Below are positions 44,378-52,714 of a stretch of DNA of 64,000 nucleotides, piece after piece. Position 1 is the first letter of the stretch, and each line of letters begins with the position of its first letter. Made by a program: the position numbers and the translations under genes. This stretch comes from Bacillus sp. FJAT-45037 (lineage in GTDB: Bacteria > Bacillota > Bacilli > Bacillales > Bacillaceae_D), in the NCBI RefSeq assembly GCF_002797325.1, contig NZ_KZ454938.1, positions 1,004,267 to 1,068,266 on the forward strand, read 5' to 3'. The notes under the pieces are model-generated. The model was not told the origin of the DNA and ran no database searches. It was given only the letters and a program-made list of their open reading frames with translations.

Positions 44378-44389
44378 AATTATTGTACA
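44372..44389. promoter_or_regulatory. Tandem TTGTACA repeat, 11-bp spacing (CarH/LitR-like operator candidate)
   Basis: TTGTACA at 44372-44378 and again at 44383-44389, exactly 11 bp apart, in the divergent region between cruF and the SDR gene. Confidence 0.55.
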
Positions 44390-44415
44390 TGTTGTTGAAG
44401 ATTGGAGTGGGATCA

Positions 44416-45159
44416 ATGGATAAACAAGTCGTTATCGTAACAGGTGCAGGTAACGGAATAGGAAAAGAAGTGGCTAAAGCCTACGCAAAAAATAAGATGA
44501 CGGTGGTCGCGGCAGATATTGACTTTGAATCGGTTCAAATGCTAAAAAGCGAAGTAGAAAAAGAGCAAGGAGGAAAGATTTACCCGGTACGGTGTGATGT
44601 GAAAAGTGAAGAACAAATTGTTGAAATGATCCGTCATGTCGATTATCAATTTGATCGGATCGATGTACTCATTAATAATGCTGGGGTTTCAAGATTTTGT
44701 TCTCCGTATGAGTTGTCGGTTAATGAGTGGGATGAGATTATGAATACGAATGTACGAAGTGTGTTTATTTGCACGAAGGAAGCAGCGAAAATCATGAAGA
44801 AAAATGGCGGAGGTGCGGTTGTCAATATTTCCTCTACTCGTGCACGAATGTCAGAACCACATTCTGAAGCGTACGCGGCATCAAAAGGTGGAATCCTATC
44901 TCTCACACATGCGTTTGCAGCGAGTTTGCAAGAAGATGGAATTGTAGTCAATGCAATCAGTCCAGGTTGGATTCATACGGGGTCAAGAGAGGACTTGCGT
45001 GAGGTGGATCATCAGCAACATTTCTCTAAACGAGTAGGAAAGCCAGATGATATTGCTAGAGCTTGTTTGTTTTTAACGAACCCTGAAAATTCCTTTATTA
45101 CAGGTGAAAATGTAACGATTGATGGTGGCATGACACGGAAAATGATTTATGAAAGTTAA
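44416..45159 (+). CDS. SDR family oxidoreductase
   Basis: A 247-aa classical short-chain dehydrogenase with GAGNGIGKEVA, DVKSEEQIVEM, NNAGVSRF, NISSTRAR (Ser), YAASKGGILSL (YxxxK) and FITGENVTIDGGMTRKM. The substrate is unknown. It diverges from the cruF operon and shares the intergenic region that holds the TGTACA repeats, so it could be co-regulated with, or act in, pigment metabolism. GGAGTGGG before 44416 fixes the start; the frame opens at 44359. Confidence 0.85.
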   Translation: MDKQVVIVTGAGNGIGKEVAKAYAKNKMTVVAADIDFESVQMLKSEVEKEQGGKIYPVRCDVKSEEQIVEMIRHVDYQFDRIDVLINNAGVSRFCSPYELSVNEWDEIMNTNVRSVFICTKEAAKIMKKNGGGAVVNISSTRARMSEPHSEAYAASKGGILSLTHAFAASLQEDGIVVNAISPGWIHTGSREDLREVDHQQHFSKRVGKPDDIARACLFLTNPENSFITGENVTIDGGMTRKMIYES

Positions 45160-45221
45160 ATAAAACATTTGGTTATCTTTTTTTCATTTTAAGAAAAGCT
45201 AAATCAAAAGGAGTGTTCAAC

Positions 45222-46088
45222 ATGAGTAATAAATCGTATCCATCAGGTCAACCGGCACAACATCAAGAGAGACAACCTGGCTTCGAGGAGGAAATGGACC
45301 CAAAACCGGTATTTGATCGACCGAGTTATAAAGGTAGTGGTAAGTTAGAAGGAAAAGTAGCTCTTATTACCGGTGGAGATAGTGGAATCGGACGAGCTGT
45401 TGCGATCGCGTTTGCTCGTGAAGGGGCGGACCTTGTTGTGTCTTATTTAGACGAGCATGAAGATGCGACAAAAACCAAGGAACTAGTGGAGAATGAAGGG
45501 CGACGTTGTTTATTATTCACAGGAGATATTGGCGATGAGAGTGTATGCCAGCAGCTCATAAAAAAGACAATGGACACCTATAATCAACTAGATGTACTCG
45601 TAAATAATGCTGCCGAACAACATCCGCAACCATCGATTGAGTCGATTAGTGCAGAGCAATTAGAGCGAACATTTAAAACGAATATTTTCTCTTTCTTTTA
45701 TGTAACGAAAGCGGCCCTACCACATATGAAATCGGGGGCAAGCATTATAAATACAGCTTCCATTACCGCATATCAAGGCAATGATCAACTCATCGATTAT
45801 TCTGCAACAAAAGGGGCGATTGTTGCATTTACCCGTTCGCTCTCTGAATCGATTCTTAAGAGAGGTATTCGAGTGAATGGTGTAGCTCCTGGGCCAATTT
45901 GGACGCCACTTATCCCAGCAAGTTTTGATAAAGAGCATGTTGCATCGTTTGGGAAGAGTGTACCAATGAAGCGAGCGGGACAACCGGAAGAATTAGCCCC
46001 TTCCTATGTTTACTTAGCTTCAGAGGATTCTTCGTATGTAAGTGGACAAATGTTACATGTCAACGGAGGAGCTATTGTGAATGGTTAA
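45222..46088 (+). CDS. SDR family oxidoreductase, general-stress type (YhdF/YhxC/YdaD-like)
   Basis: A 288-aa dehydrogenase with the extended N-terminus of the glucose/ribitol dehydrogenase-like stress SDRs (PSGQPAQHQERQPGFEEEMDPKP), then GGDSGIGRAVAIAFAREGAD, NNAAEQHPQ, NTASITAYQG, YSATKGAIVAF and a terminal SGQMLHVNGGAIVNG. B. subtilis members are SigB-dependent stress proteins; no SigB promoter is clear here. AAAAGGAG before ATG 45222 fixes the start. Confidence 0.88.
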   Translation: MSNKSYPSGQPAQHQERQPGFEEEMDPKPVFDRPSYKGSGKLEGKVALITGGDSGIGRAVAIAFAREGADLVVSYLDEHEDATKTKELVENEGRRCLLFTGDIGDESVCQQLIKKTMDTYNQLDVLVNNAAEQHPQPSIESISAEQLERTFKTNIFSFFYVTKAALPHMKSGASIINTASITAYQGNDQLIDYSATKGAIVAFTRSLSESILKRGIRVNGVAPGPIWTPLIPASFDKEHVASFGKSVPMKRAGQPEELAPSYVYLASEDSSYVSGQMLHVNGGAIVNG

Positions 46089-46157
46089 AAAGGAAAGTTA
46101 GCTATTGCCAGAAGAAACGCCAATCCGCTACACTGTTTGTAAGGAGTGATTGATACG

Positions 46158-46295
46158 ATGAAACCTTTACAAATTTCAGCAGAAACCGCCCAAAAACTGT
46201 CTAAGTCATTAAATGTACCAATTGAGCAAATCATGCATATGCCACAGCATATCTTACTAGCTAAGCTAGCAGAGCTTGAACAAGAGAAAAAATAA
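46158..46295 (+). CDS. YycC-like small protein
   Basis: A 45-aa protein, MKPLQISAETAQKLSKSLN followed by IEQIMHMPQHILLAKLAELE. This fits the B. subtilis YycC family of unknown function as I remember it. AAGGAGTG is 8-9 nt before the ATG. It lies 69 nt behind the SDR gene and may be co-transcribed. Confidence 0.75.
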   Translation: MKPLQISAETAQKLSKSLNVPIEQIMHMPQHILLAKLAELEQEKK

Positions 46296-46300
46296 CATGA

Positions 46301-46337
46301 AAAAGGCGAATCCGTTTTAACTGGATCCGCCTTTTTT
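46301..46337. terminator. Bidirectional terminator
   Basis: AAAGGCGAATCC/GGATCCGCCTTT stem with A and T runs, between the YycC-like gene and the permease gene. Confidence 0.82.
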
Positions 46338-47867
46338 CTATGAAGCGATTTGTCGTCGACTTTTTGTCTGACTAGTCGAAGCGACGGTCGTAACTGTTGC
46401 TTGTTTAAATCCGCAATAGATGAAGAAAGCTGCCACTAACACATATCCAAGCGCATAATCAGGTGCAGCATTAATCGATAGGGCAGGAGCGTGCATAAAG
46501 CCTACATACGATAAGAAAGCAGCAATGAGTGAGAAGATCGTTGCTTCTTTAAAGTTCTTATCAATAATTGCAACTGTCATCGCACCGAGTAAGATCGCTG
46601 TAAACATGGCCCCTTGACCAAGTGGGACAATCCCTTCTGAAATACCAGCAACGACCTCTCCAGCCCCATTGTTAAATCGAGTCATCACATAATTTGCGAA
46701 GTATGGAAGCATGGCTAAAGCAACAGCCGGGTAGTATTTTTTTTCGTTTGACGTAAAGGCTGTCGTAACCATAGAAAGACCAACAAAAACTAGAATTGGA
46801 GCAATTGCTGCTAGTGGAATAATCGCAGCCAAGCCGGCAATCAGACCTGTAACCGCTGCAACACCAAATACTATTGCATTTAAAATGCTGTATCCCCGAC
46901 CTGCACCCATTTGCTTAGAGCCAACAGTAGCAATGTAGACTGTCGTCGGAAATAATCCCCCAAAGATCGCACCAATCATAGTTCCAGCACCATCTACAGC
47001 TTGACACTCTCTGACATCATACGAATCCCCAGCAGCTGCCATGGCGTCGACATTATTCATCGTCTCAATCGCATTATATAACGTAATAGGTACTAAGACT
47101 GCGAGTAGACCTATTAACGCTCCAAATAAATAGGTCATGCCTTCAAAGGCAGCAAGTGATGGTAGAATCGGATAAAAGCCTATGTTTGCAATTCCTTCAG
47201 AAATGCTTGTAGGTGATTGATAACCGAGTGCGAAGGCCAAAGCTGTACCGATCACTACCGCAAATAAAGAAGCAGGAATCTTGAATGGCATAGCGATCTT
47301 TCCTACGACGCCGACTAAAATAATCGCTAATGAGACAAGGCCAACAACAGGGATGGAAAACGTATTAAAGAGCATTTCCCCTGCAATGAACGTTAATGCA
47401 ACCCCAGCAAGAGCACCAAGCATAGCAGCACGCGGAAGACGATCGCGAACCCAATTTCCAGATAAACTTACTAAAGCCTCAACCAAACCACTTAAAAAAG
47501 CAGCGGCAACAGCAATTTTCCAAGCAAGTTCAGGATTCCCGGTTAACGCATTCGCAGGTGCTAAAACACCGAATAGAAAAACAAACATGACCGGTGTACT
47601 AATTCCGTATGATAAGGCTGTCACATCTGTTCTGTTTTCTTTTACTGCAAGGCGTTTGGCCATATATGCGTAATACAGATTCCCAACCATTACAGCAACG
47701 GCTGCTCCAGGAATCACTTTTCCGAAAACGATGCTTGCAGGAAAGCCCATACCGAGCATGGTCACTGCAATAATAACGAAGTTTGCTAGATTATTTTGAA
47801 AGAGAGCGAAAAACGCGTCGGTATCTTCTTTTTTATATAATGGATAATGTATGGCGTTCGTTGACAT
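46338..47867 (-). CDS. NCS2 family nucleobase permease
   Basis: A 509-aa carrier with about 13 membrane segments. Conserved pieces include FVIIAVTMLGMGFPASIVFG near the start, TDVTALSYGIS, NAIETMNNVDAMAAAGDSYDVRE and GAIFGGLFPTTVYIATVGSKQMGAGRG (quoted as GLFPTTVYIATVG). It follows xpt under the guanine riboswitch, so xanthine or guanine/hypoxanthine is the likely substrate. It looks closer to AzgA/COG0659-like members than to classical PbuX, so I give no symbol. AAGGAGGG precedes the ATG, 14 nt after xpt. Confidence 0.85.
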   Translation of the reverse strand: MSTNAIHYPLYKKEDTDAFFALFQNNLANFVIIAVTMLGMGFPASIVFGKVIPGAAVAVMVGNLYYAYMAKRLAVKENRTDVTALSYGISTPVMFVFLFGVLAPANALTGNPELAWKIAVAAAFLSGLVEALVSLSGNWVRDRLPRAAMLGALAGVALTFIAGEMLFNTFSIPVVGLVSLAIILVGVVGKIAMPFKIPASLFAVVIGTALAFALGYQSPTSISEGIANIGFYPILPSLAAFEGMTYLFGALIGLLAVLVPITLYNAIETMNNVDAMAAAGDSYDVRECQAVDGAGTMIGAIFGGLFPTTVYIATVGSKQMGAGRGYSILNAIVFGVAAVTGLIAGLAAIIPLAAIAPILVFVGLSMVTTAFTSNEKKYYPAVALAMLPYFANYVMTRFNNGAGEVVAGISEGIVPLGQGAMFTAILLGAMTVAIIDKNFKEATIFSLIAAFLSYVGFMHAPALSINAAPDYALGYVLVAAFFIYCGFKQATVTTVASTSQTKSRRQIAS

Positions 47868-47881
47868 CGTGTTAGCCCTCC

Positions 47882-48478
<597 letters not shown>

Positions 48479-48498
48479 CTAGCCCTCCAGTGAATAAA

Positions 48499-48692
48499 CA
48501 AAAAACCCGAATATCAAGGTACCTGCATGACGACAAGTGATACCTTGACATTCGGGTTCAAAAATAATGCATAAATAAGACACAAGATGTGCCAGCATTT
48601 TCGAGACGGATGTCAAACATCACTCATAGTCAAGCCATTTACGGTAGCTTGGTAGAAACTTGTGAGCCATATCCTCACTATTATACGAGTTA
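48499..48692 (-). promoter_or_regulatory. Guanine-type purine riboswitch of xpt
   Basis: The aptamer (48622-48691, minus strand) has the purine-riboswitch core: GTGAGGATATGGCTCAC (P2 with conserved loop), GTTTCTACC junction, AGCTACCGTAAATGGCT (P3), and the closing GACTATGAGT. The pyrimidine of GACTATG is C, which specifies guanine/hypoxanthine rather than adenine. A perfect ~20-bp terminator hairpin lies at 48499-48560. Guanine binding should stop transcription before xpt. Confidence 0.95.
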
Positions 48693-48875
48693 ATGTATTA
48701 AATTGTTTGTGTATAGGGGTAAGTATAGACGAAAACTCTTCATTTTGGAAGAGTTTATTTAGAAAAAGCGAATAATGATCAATGTGGTGATGAATTCATT
48801 CATGTTATCTATTTGCAAGTTAAATATGGGGACTGAGAAAAACGTAATAACATGACAATTGGAGGGGCAAGTCTT

Positions 48876-48902
48876 ATGAAAATGCGTAATGTGAAAGTGT
48901 AA
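48876..48902 (+). CDS. Eight-residue possible leader peptide upstream of cwlC
   Basis: ATG AAA ATG CGT AAT GTG AAA GTG TAA (MKMRNVKV) follows GGAGGGG with good spacing, 33 nt before cwlC. It could be a leader peptide or chance. The rest of the 48693-48935 gap is AT-rich with no other gene. Confidence 0.3.
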   Translation: MKMRNVKV

Positions 48903-48935
48903 GAATATTTTTAAAAAATGAATGGGGTGTTAAAC

Positions 48936-49715
48936 ATGGCAAAAATATTTCTCGACCCTGGTCATGGGGGACGGGATCCTGGTGCAATAGGAAACGGACT
49001 TCAGGAGAAAAATATAGTATTAATGATCGCACGTCGAATTCGCGATATTATGCTTGAAGAGTATGACGGGGTAGAAGTTCGAATGAGTCGAGATACAGAC
49101 GTATTTGTGGAATTGTCAGAACGGACAAGATTAGCTAACGTGTGGAGAGCAGATTACTTTATTAGTATCCATGTAAATGCAGGAGGAGGAACAGGATTTG
49201 AATCATTTATCCATCCTTCACGATCATCAAGGACTGTTCAAAATCAATCCATTCTTCATTCGGAGGTTTTAAATCAAATAAAGGCTGTTAATCGTGGTAA
49301 AAAAAATGCAAATTTCGCCGTGTTACGAAATACGTCTATGCCAGCAATTTTAACTGAAAGTTTATTTATAGATAATGTAGCAGATGCAAATAGGTTACGT
49401 CGTGTGGATTTTTTGGAAAGTATCGCACGAGGACACGTCGAAGGTATAGCGCGTATATTTAATCTTCGAAAAAAAGTAGTCTCACCACCTCCGCCTGCTC
49501 AAACTATTTATAGGGTGCAAGTTGGAGCGTTTAAAGTACGGGGAAACGCCGAACGAGTGATAGAGCAGTTAAGAAGAGATGGCTACGAAGCATTTGTCTT
49601 GACGGATGGAGACTTAAATAAAGTACAGGCTGGGGCCTTTACTCAAAGAGATAACGCTGAAAAATTTAGAAATGAATTACGTCAAAAAGGTTATGATGCA
49701 ACTTTAATGACGTAA
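48936..49715 (+). CDS. cwlC: Sporulation N-acetylmuramoyl-L-alanine amidase CwlC (Amidase_3 + SPOR)
   Basis: A 259-aa zinc amidase without a signal peptide. The catalytic domain (1-180) shows IFLDPGHGGRDPGAIGNGLQEKN (quoted as FLDPGHGGRDPGA; zinc His), the Glu after it, SIHVNAGGGTGFESF (zinc His) and LTESLFIDN (catalytic Glu). Two SPOR-type repeats (VQVGAFKVRGNAE and VQAGAFTQRDNAE) bind peptidoglycan. It is nearly collinear with B. subtilis CwlC, a sigma-K, mother-cell enzyme that lyses the mother cell from inside, which explains the missing signal. GGGGTG supports Met 48936. Confidence 0.92.
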   Translation: MAKIFLDPGHGGRDPGAIGNGLQEKNIVLMIARRIRDIMLEEYDGVEVRMSRDTDVFVELSERTRLANVWRADYFISIHVNAGGGTGFESFIHPSRSSRTVQNQSILHSEVLNQIKAVNRGKKNANFAVLRNTSMPAILTESLFIDNVADANRLRRVDFLESIARGHVEGIARIFNLRKKVVSPPPPAQTIYRVQVGAFKVRGNAERVIEQLRRDGYEAFVLTDGDLNKVQAGAFTQRDNAEKFRNELRQKGYDATLMT

Positions 49716-49721
49716 GAAGAT

Positions 49722-49751
49722 AAAAAACAGTCTAACAAAGGCTGTTTTTTG
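49722..49751 (+). terminator. Terminator of cwlC
   Basis: AAAAACAG/CTGTTTTT stem with T tail. Confidence 0.75.
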
Positions 49752-49882
49752 TCTGAAAAATTTAAATATTCAACAACATCTGAATTTGAGTATTCCTACC
49801 TTTTTACTTGTAATTAAATAGAAGCTGAGTATAATGGAGATATATATAAGAGAGATTAGAGAGAAGAAAGTGGGGAGTCATA

Positions 49883-51469
49883 ATGAAAGTTAATCGTAAA
49901 TACTTAGTATGGGTACTACTCGTAATGATAAGTGGGGTACTTATCGCGTGTGGGGATAATGAAGACAATCAAGCAGATAACGAACAAGTTGTAGAAAAGG
50001 TACCTACTGACATCGTGATTGATGCACAAGCTGCACCTCAAACCTTAGATCCACATTTAGCAAATGAACATCAAACGTTAAATGTTGGTCGTACAATCTA
50101 TGATACGCTTGTTTACACAGATGAAGAGATGAATTTGCATATGGGTCTAGCTGAGAGTTTTGAGCAGATTGAAGATACCGTTTGGGAAGTGAAATTACGT
50201 GAAAATGTCACATTCCATGATGACTCAAGCTTAACGGCAGAAGTGATAAAAGCAAATGTGGATCGCATCCTTGATCCCGAAGTGGCAGCACCTGTTTCAT
50301 TTTTATTTGATATGATCTCAAATGTCGAAGTGATTGATGAGCTAACTGTTCATATTGAAACAGAATTTCCGTTTGCGCCATTACCTATTCATTTTGCACA
50401 CCCAGGCGGACATGTCATTAGTGGTGAGGCGATTTCAGAAGATTACGAGGCAATGGAAGCTGGAAATGAGCCAGGAAGTGTCATTAATGAACATCCTGTA
50501 GGGTCTGGTTATTTTAAATTTGATAGCCGTGAACATGGTACTTTTGTTAAAGTCGTAAAAAATGAAGATTATTGGGGAGAACAAGCCAAAGTCGATTCGA
50601 TCACATTCAAAGTTGTTCCTGAGGACCTAGTTCGAGTTGGGGAATTAGAAACAAACACCGCTCAAATCATTGGTCACTTAAACCCAAGTGATGTCACACG
50701 TGTTGAGCAAACAGAAGGCATGAAAGTGGCACGTCAAGACAGTGCAAGTTTAGCGTACCTAGGATTTAATACACAAAAAGAGCCATTTACGGATGAACGT
50801 GTGCGTCAAGCGATCTCAATGGCTGTTGATAAAGAACAAATTATTGATGGCATTTTAGATGGGGCTGCTCTTATAGCAGAAGGTCCACTTGCACCGCCGG
50901 TTTACGGTTACAGTGATGAAGTAACAGGTCACCCTTACAACCTTGAACAAGCGCAAGAATTATTAGCTGAAGCAGGGTATGAAGATGGGTTTGAAACATC
51001 CATTTGGATTGACGATGCGCGTATTCGTGTCGATGTAGCCGAATACTTACAAGGTCAATTGGCTCAAATTGGTATCGAAGCAAATATTGTAGCGATGGAA
51101 AATGCAGCTCATCGTGAAAGTTTAAACAATGGTGATCATGAGCTAATGATTGGTGCTTGGGGAACGGTAACGGGAGATGCTGATTATGGTTTATTCCCGA
51201 TGTTCCACTCATCGAATTTTGGAATCGTTGGTAACCGAACATTTTATGAAAATGAACAAGTTGACGAATTGCTAACACTTGGTCGCCAAGAAGGGGACGA
51301 AGAAAAACGTCTACAATATTACAAAGAAGCACAAGAAATAATTGTGGAAGAAGCACCTCTTGTTCCTTTATATCATGTAGAACATTTAGCGGGAATTCGT
51401 GACAACGTTGAAGGATTCACGATCCATCCGAGTAGCTTGTATTACATGCGTGATGTCACATTGAATTAA
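49883..51469 (+). CDS. ABC transporter substrate-binding lipoprotein, family 5 (peptide/glutathione/nickel type)
   Basis: A 528-aa SBP_bac_5 lipoprotein: signal WVLLVMISGVLIAC with lipobox Cys23, acidic linker, then QTLDPHLANEHQTLNVGRTIYDTLV (quoted as QTLDPHLANE), LRENVTFHDDSSL, VGSGYFKF and LGFNTQKEPFTDERVRQAIS (quoted as PFTDERVRQAIS). It resembles GsiB-like peptide/glutathione binders most, but the ligand is uncertain. No permease or ATPase gene is adjacent, so it must share a transporter encoded elsewhere. GTGGGGAG precedes the ATG. Confidence 0.87.
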   Translation: MKVNRKYLVWVLLVMISGVLIACGDNEDNQADNEQVVEKVPTDIVIDAQAAPQTLDPHLANEHQTLNVGRTIYDTLVYTDEEMNLHMGLAESFEQIEDTVWEVKLRENVTFHDDSSLTAEVIKANVDRILDPEVAAPVSFLFDMISNVEVIDELTVHIETEFPFAPLPIHFAHPGGHVISGEAISEDYEAMEAGNEPGSVINEHPVGSGYFKFDSREHGTFVKVVKNEDYWGEQAKVDSITFKVVPEDLVRVGELETNTAQIIGHLNPSDVTRVEQTEGMKVARQDSASLAYLGFNTQKEPFTDERVRQAISMAVDKEQIIDGILDGAALIAEGPLAPPVYGYSDEVTGHPYNLEQAQELLAEAGYEDGFETSIWIDDARIRVDVAEYLQGQLAQIGIEANIVAMENAAHRESLNNGDHELMIGAWGTVTGDADYGLFPMFHSSNFGIVGNRTFYENEQVDELLTLGRQEGDEEKRLQYYKEAQEIIVEEAPLVPLYHVEHLAGIRDNVEGFTIHPSSLYYMRDVTLN

Positions 51470-51478
51470 GTAAAGAAA

Positions 51479-51522
51479 AAACAACGAACCCCTCTAGAGG
51501 AAACCTAGTGGGGTTTGTTGCG
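51479..51522 (+). terminator. Probable terminator of the binding-protein gene
   Basis: AACAACGAACCCC/GGGGTTTGTTG arms; the T tail is weak. Confidence 0.55.
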
Positions 51523-51556
51523 TTCATCATTTGGAGGGGAAATTCTTACTGAATTA

Positions 51557-51640
51557 TTAGACGTACGCGGAACCGACAATGACTAATAAGATGAACAATA
51601 CGACGATCAGTGTGAATCCATTTTGATAAGAGTAACCCAT
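51557..51640 (-). CDS. YjcZ family sporulation protein
   Basis: A 27-aa protein, MGYSYQNGFTLIVVLFILLV then IVGSAYV. The Gly/Tyr head and one hydrophobic helix ending VGSA are the signature of the YjcZ/SscA-like small spore proteins, usually sigma-E/K-dependent and present in several copies. AAAGGGG precedes the ATG. It is the only gene in this stretch and is monocistronic. Confidence 0.8.
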   Translation of the reverse strand: MGYSYQNGFTLIVVLFILLVIVGSAYV

Positions 51641-51840
51641 AGTTGTCAACCCCTTTCTTTGCTGTTCCATACATACTATGACAAGGTGGGTAATGTGGTT
51701 GGGCTTATATCATGTCTCTTCTTATTCTTTAAGGTAATAGGAGTCTTGGACAATGTACGTCGATTCAGCCAAGTTTTTTTGTTTGAGAATGCTCCTACAA
51801 GGGAATAGTACAAGCAAGCCACCCCAATAAGATGTATGAA

Positions 51841-51869
51841 TTGACAAGGCCAGGCGTTCATATTAGAAT
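51841..51869 (+). promoter_or_regulatory. Sigma-A promoter of the EIIA gene
   Basis: TTGACA (51841-51846), 17 nt, TAGAAT (51864-51869). The 200 nt between yjcZ and this promoter contain nothing else I can support. Confidence 0.87.
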
Positions 51870-51884
51870 ATGGAAGCGAAAAGA
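51870..51884 (+). promoter_or_regulatory. Candidate cre (CcpA) site
   Basis: ATGGAAGCGAAAAGA matches the cre consensus WTGNAARCGNWWWCA at all fixed positions except the C near the 3' end. It covers the predicted transcription start, a repression position. Confidence 0.6.
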
Positions 51885-51891
51885 ATATGGC

Positions 51892-51976
51892 AGGATTGTA
51901 ACTGACTCGATCAGGCAAGACCTTTAGAGACGAATGGGGATGACTGGCTATCTTTGTGTCGTTTTTTTAGGTCTTT
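51892..51976 (+). promoter_or_regulatory. RAT (ribonucleic antiterminator) with overlapping terminator
   Basis: 51892-51923 reads AGGATTGTAACTG, then a short loop, then CAGGCAAGACCT. The same half-motifs form the RATs bound by SacY/SacT/LicT in Bacillus (GGNTTGTTACTG...CAGGCAAGACCT in sacB). AAGACCT at its 3' end also pairs with AGGTCTT (about 51970-51976) to make the stem of a terminator followed by T. Binding of the antiterminator encoded downstream should allow read-through into the EIIA gene. Confidence 0.88.
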
Positions 51977-52038
51977 TTTCTGTCCCTTGAATTATGTACC
52001 GTTCATTGTCATAAAATAATTAAAGAGGTGTTTTGAAG

Positions 52039-52557
52039 ATGTTAAAAAAATTATTCGGACTTGATAAGAAAGAAGCTTCGCCAATTCAACCAACTCAGGA
52101 AATTGTGCATGCACCAATGACAGGAAGACTAGTTGCGATTGAAGAAGTACCCGATCCAACATTTGCTGAAAAAATGATGGGAGACGGGATTGCGATTGAA
52201 CCAACAAGTGGTAAGGTGGTTGCCCCTGTAGCTGGTGAGATCATGCAAGTGTTTCCAACGAAGCATGCTATTGGGATCAAAACAACTGGTGGCGCTGAAG
52301 TTCTTCTTCATATTGGCCTGGAAACGGTTAACATGAAGGGTGAAGGTTTTACTACACATGTAAAAGAAGGCGACAAAGTCAAAGTTGGAGATGCTCTAGT
52401 AGACTTTGACCTAGAACTTGTTAAAGAAAAAGCAGCAAGCATTATTACTCCAATGGTAATTACAAACCAAGATGACTTAGATAGTGTCCAAAAAGAGCCA
52501 GCAACAGATGTTGTGGCAGGAGAGACTCCTTTACTTACGTTAAAAATGAAGGGCTAA
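52039..52557 (+). CDS. PTS glucose-family EIIA protein (Crr type), free-standing
   Basis: A 172-aa EIIA-Glc protein carrying only that domain. It has VHAPMTGRLVAIEEVPDP, FAEKMMGDGIAIEP, and VLLHIGLETVNMKGEGF, in which the His of LLHIG is the phosphorylation site. It relays phosphate from HPr to an EIIB of the glucose/sucrose class that is not encoded here. AAAGAGGTG favours ATG 52039 over TTG 52033. It is controlled by a RAT and probably cre, and ends at a strong terminator before the antiterminator gene. Confidence 0.9.
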   Translation: MLKKLFGLDKKEASPIQPTQEIVHAPMTGRLVAIEEVPDPTFAEKMMGDGIAIEPTSGKVVAPVAGEIMQVFPTKHAIGIKTTGGAEVLLHIGLETVNMKGEGFTTHVKEGDKVKVGDALVDFDLELVKEKAASIITPMVITNQDDLDSVQKEPATDVVAGETPLLTLKMKG

Positions 52558-52559
52558 TA

Positions 52560-52601
52560 CAAAAGAGGTGAAGTCATTCAGTGACTTCACCTCTTTTTTT
52601 C
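52560..52601 (+). terminator. Terminator of the EIIA gene
   Basis: A perfect 16-bp stem (AAAAGAGGTGAAGTCA/TGACTTCACCTCTTTT) followed by T. Confidence 0.92.
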
Positions 52602-52653
52602 TCCGTTTCGTATTTATGCAAAGATTTTTGATTACCTAAACAGACATGACACT

Positions 52654-52681
52654 TTTACTTTCACTTTAACTTCGATACAAT
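52654..52681 (+). promoter_or_regulatory. Possible promoter of the antiterminator gene
   Basis: TTTACT, 16 nt, TACAAT, 33 nt before the start codon. Confidence 0.45.
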
Positions 52682-52714
52682 ATTAAAAAGGAATATAGAG
52701 CTAGGAGCAAAGTG

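Noticed and set aside
48622-48691. Adenine riboswitch
   Set aside because: The specificity position is C in GACTATG, not U, so guanine is predicted.
48936-49715. Prophage endolysin
   Set aside because: No holin or phage genes are near; the SPOR repeats and overall match fit CwlC, which naturally lacks a signal peptide.
51623-51918. Open frames 51623-51808 (+) and 51676-51918 (-)
   Set aside because: They run through promoter, cre and RAT sequences, lack ribosome sites and have random composition.
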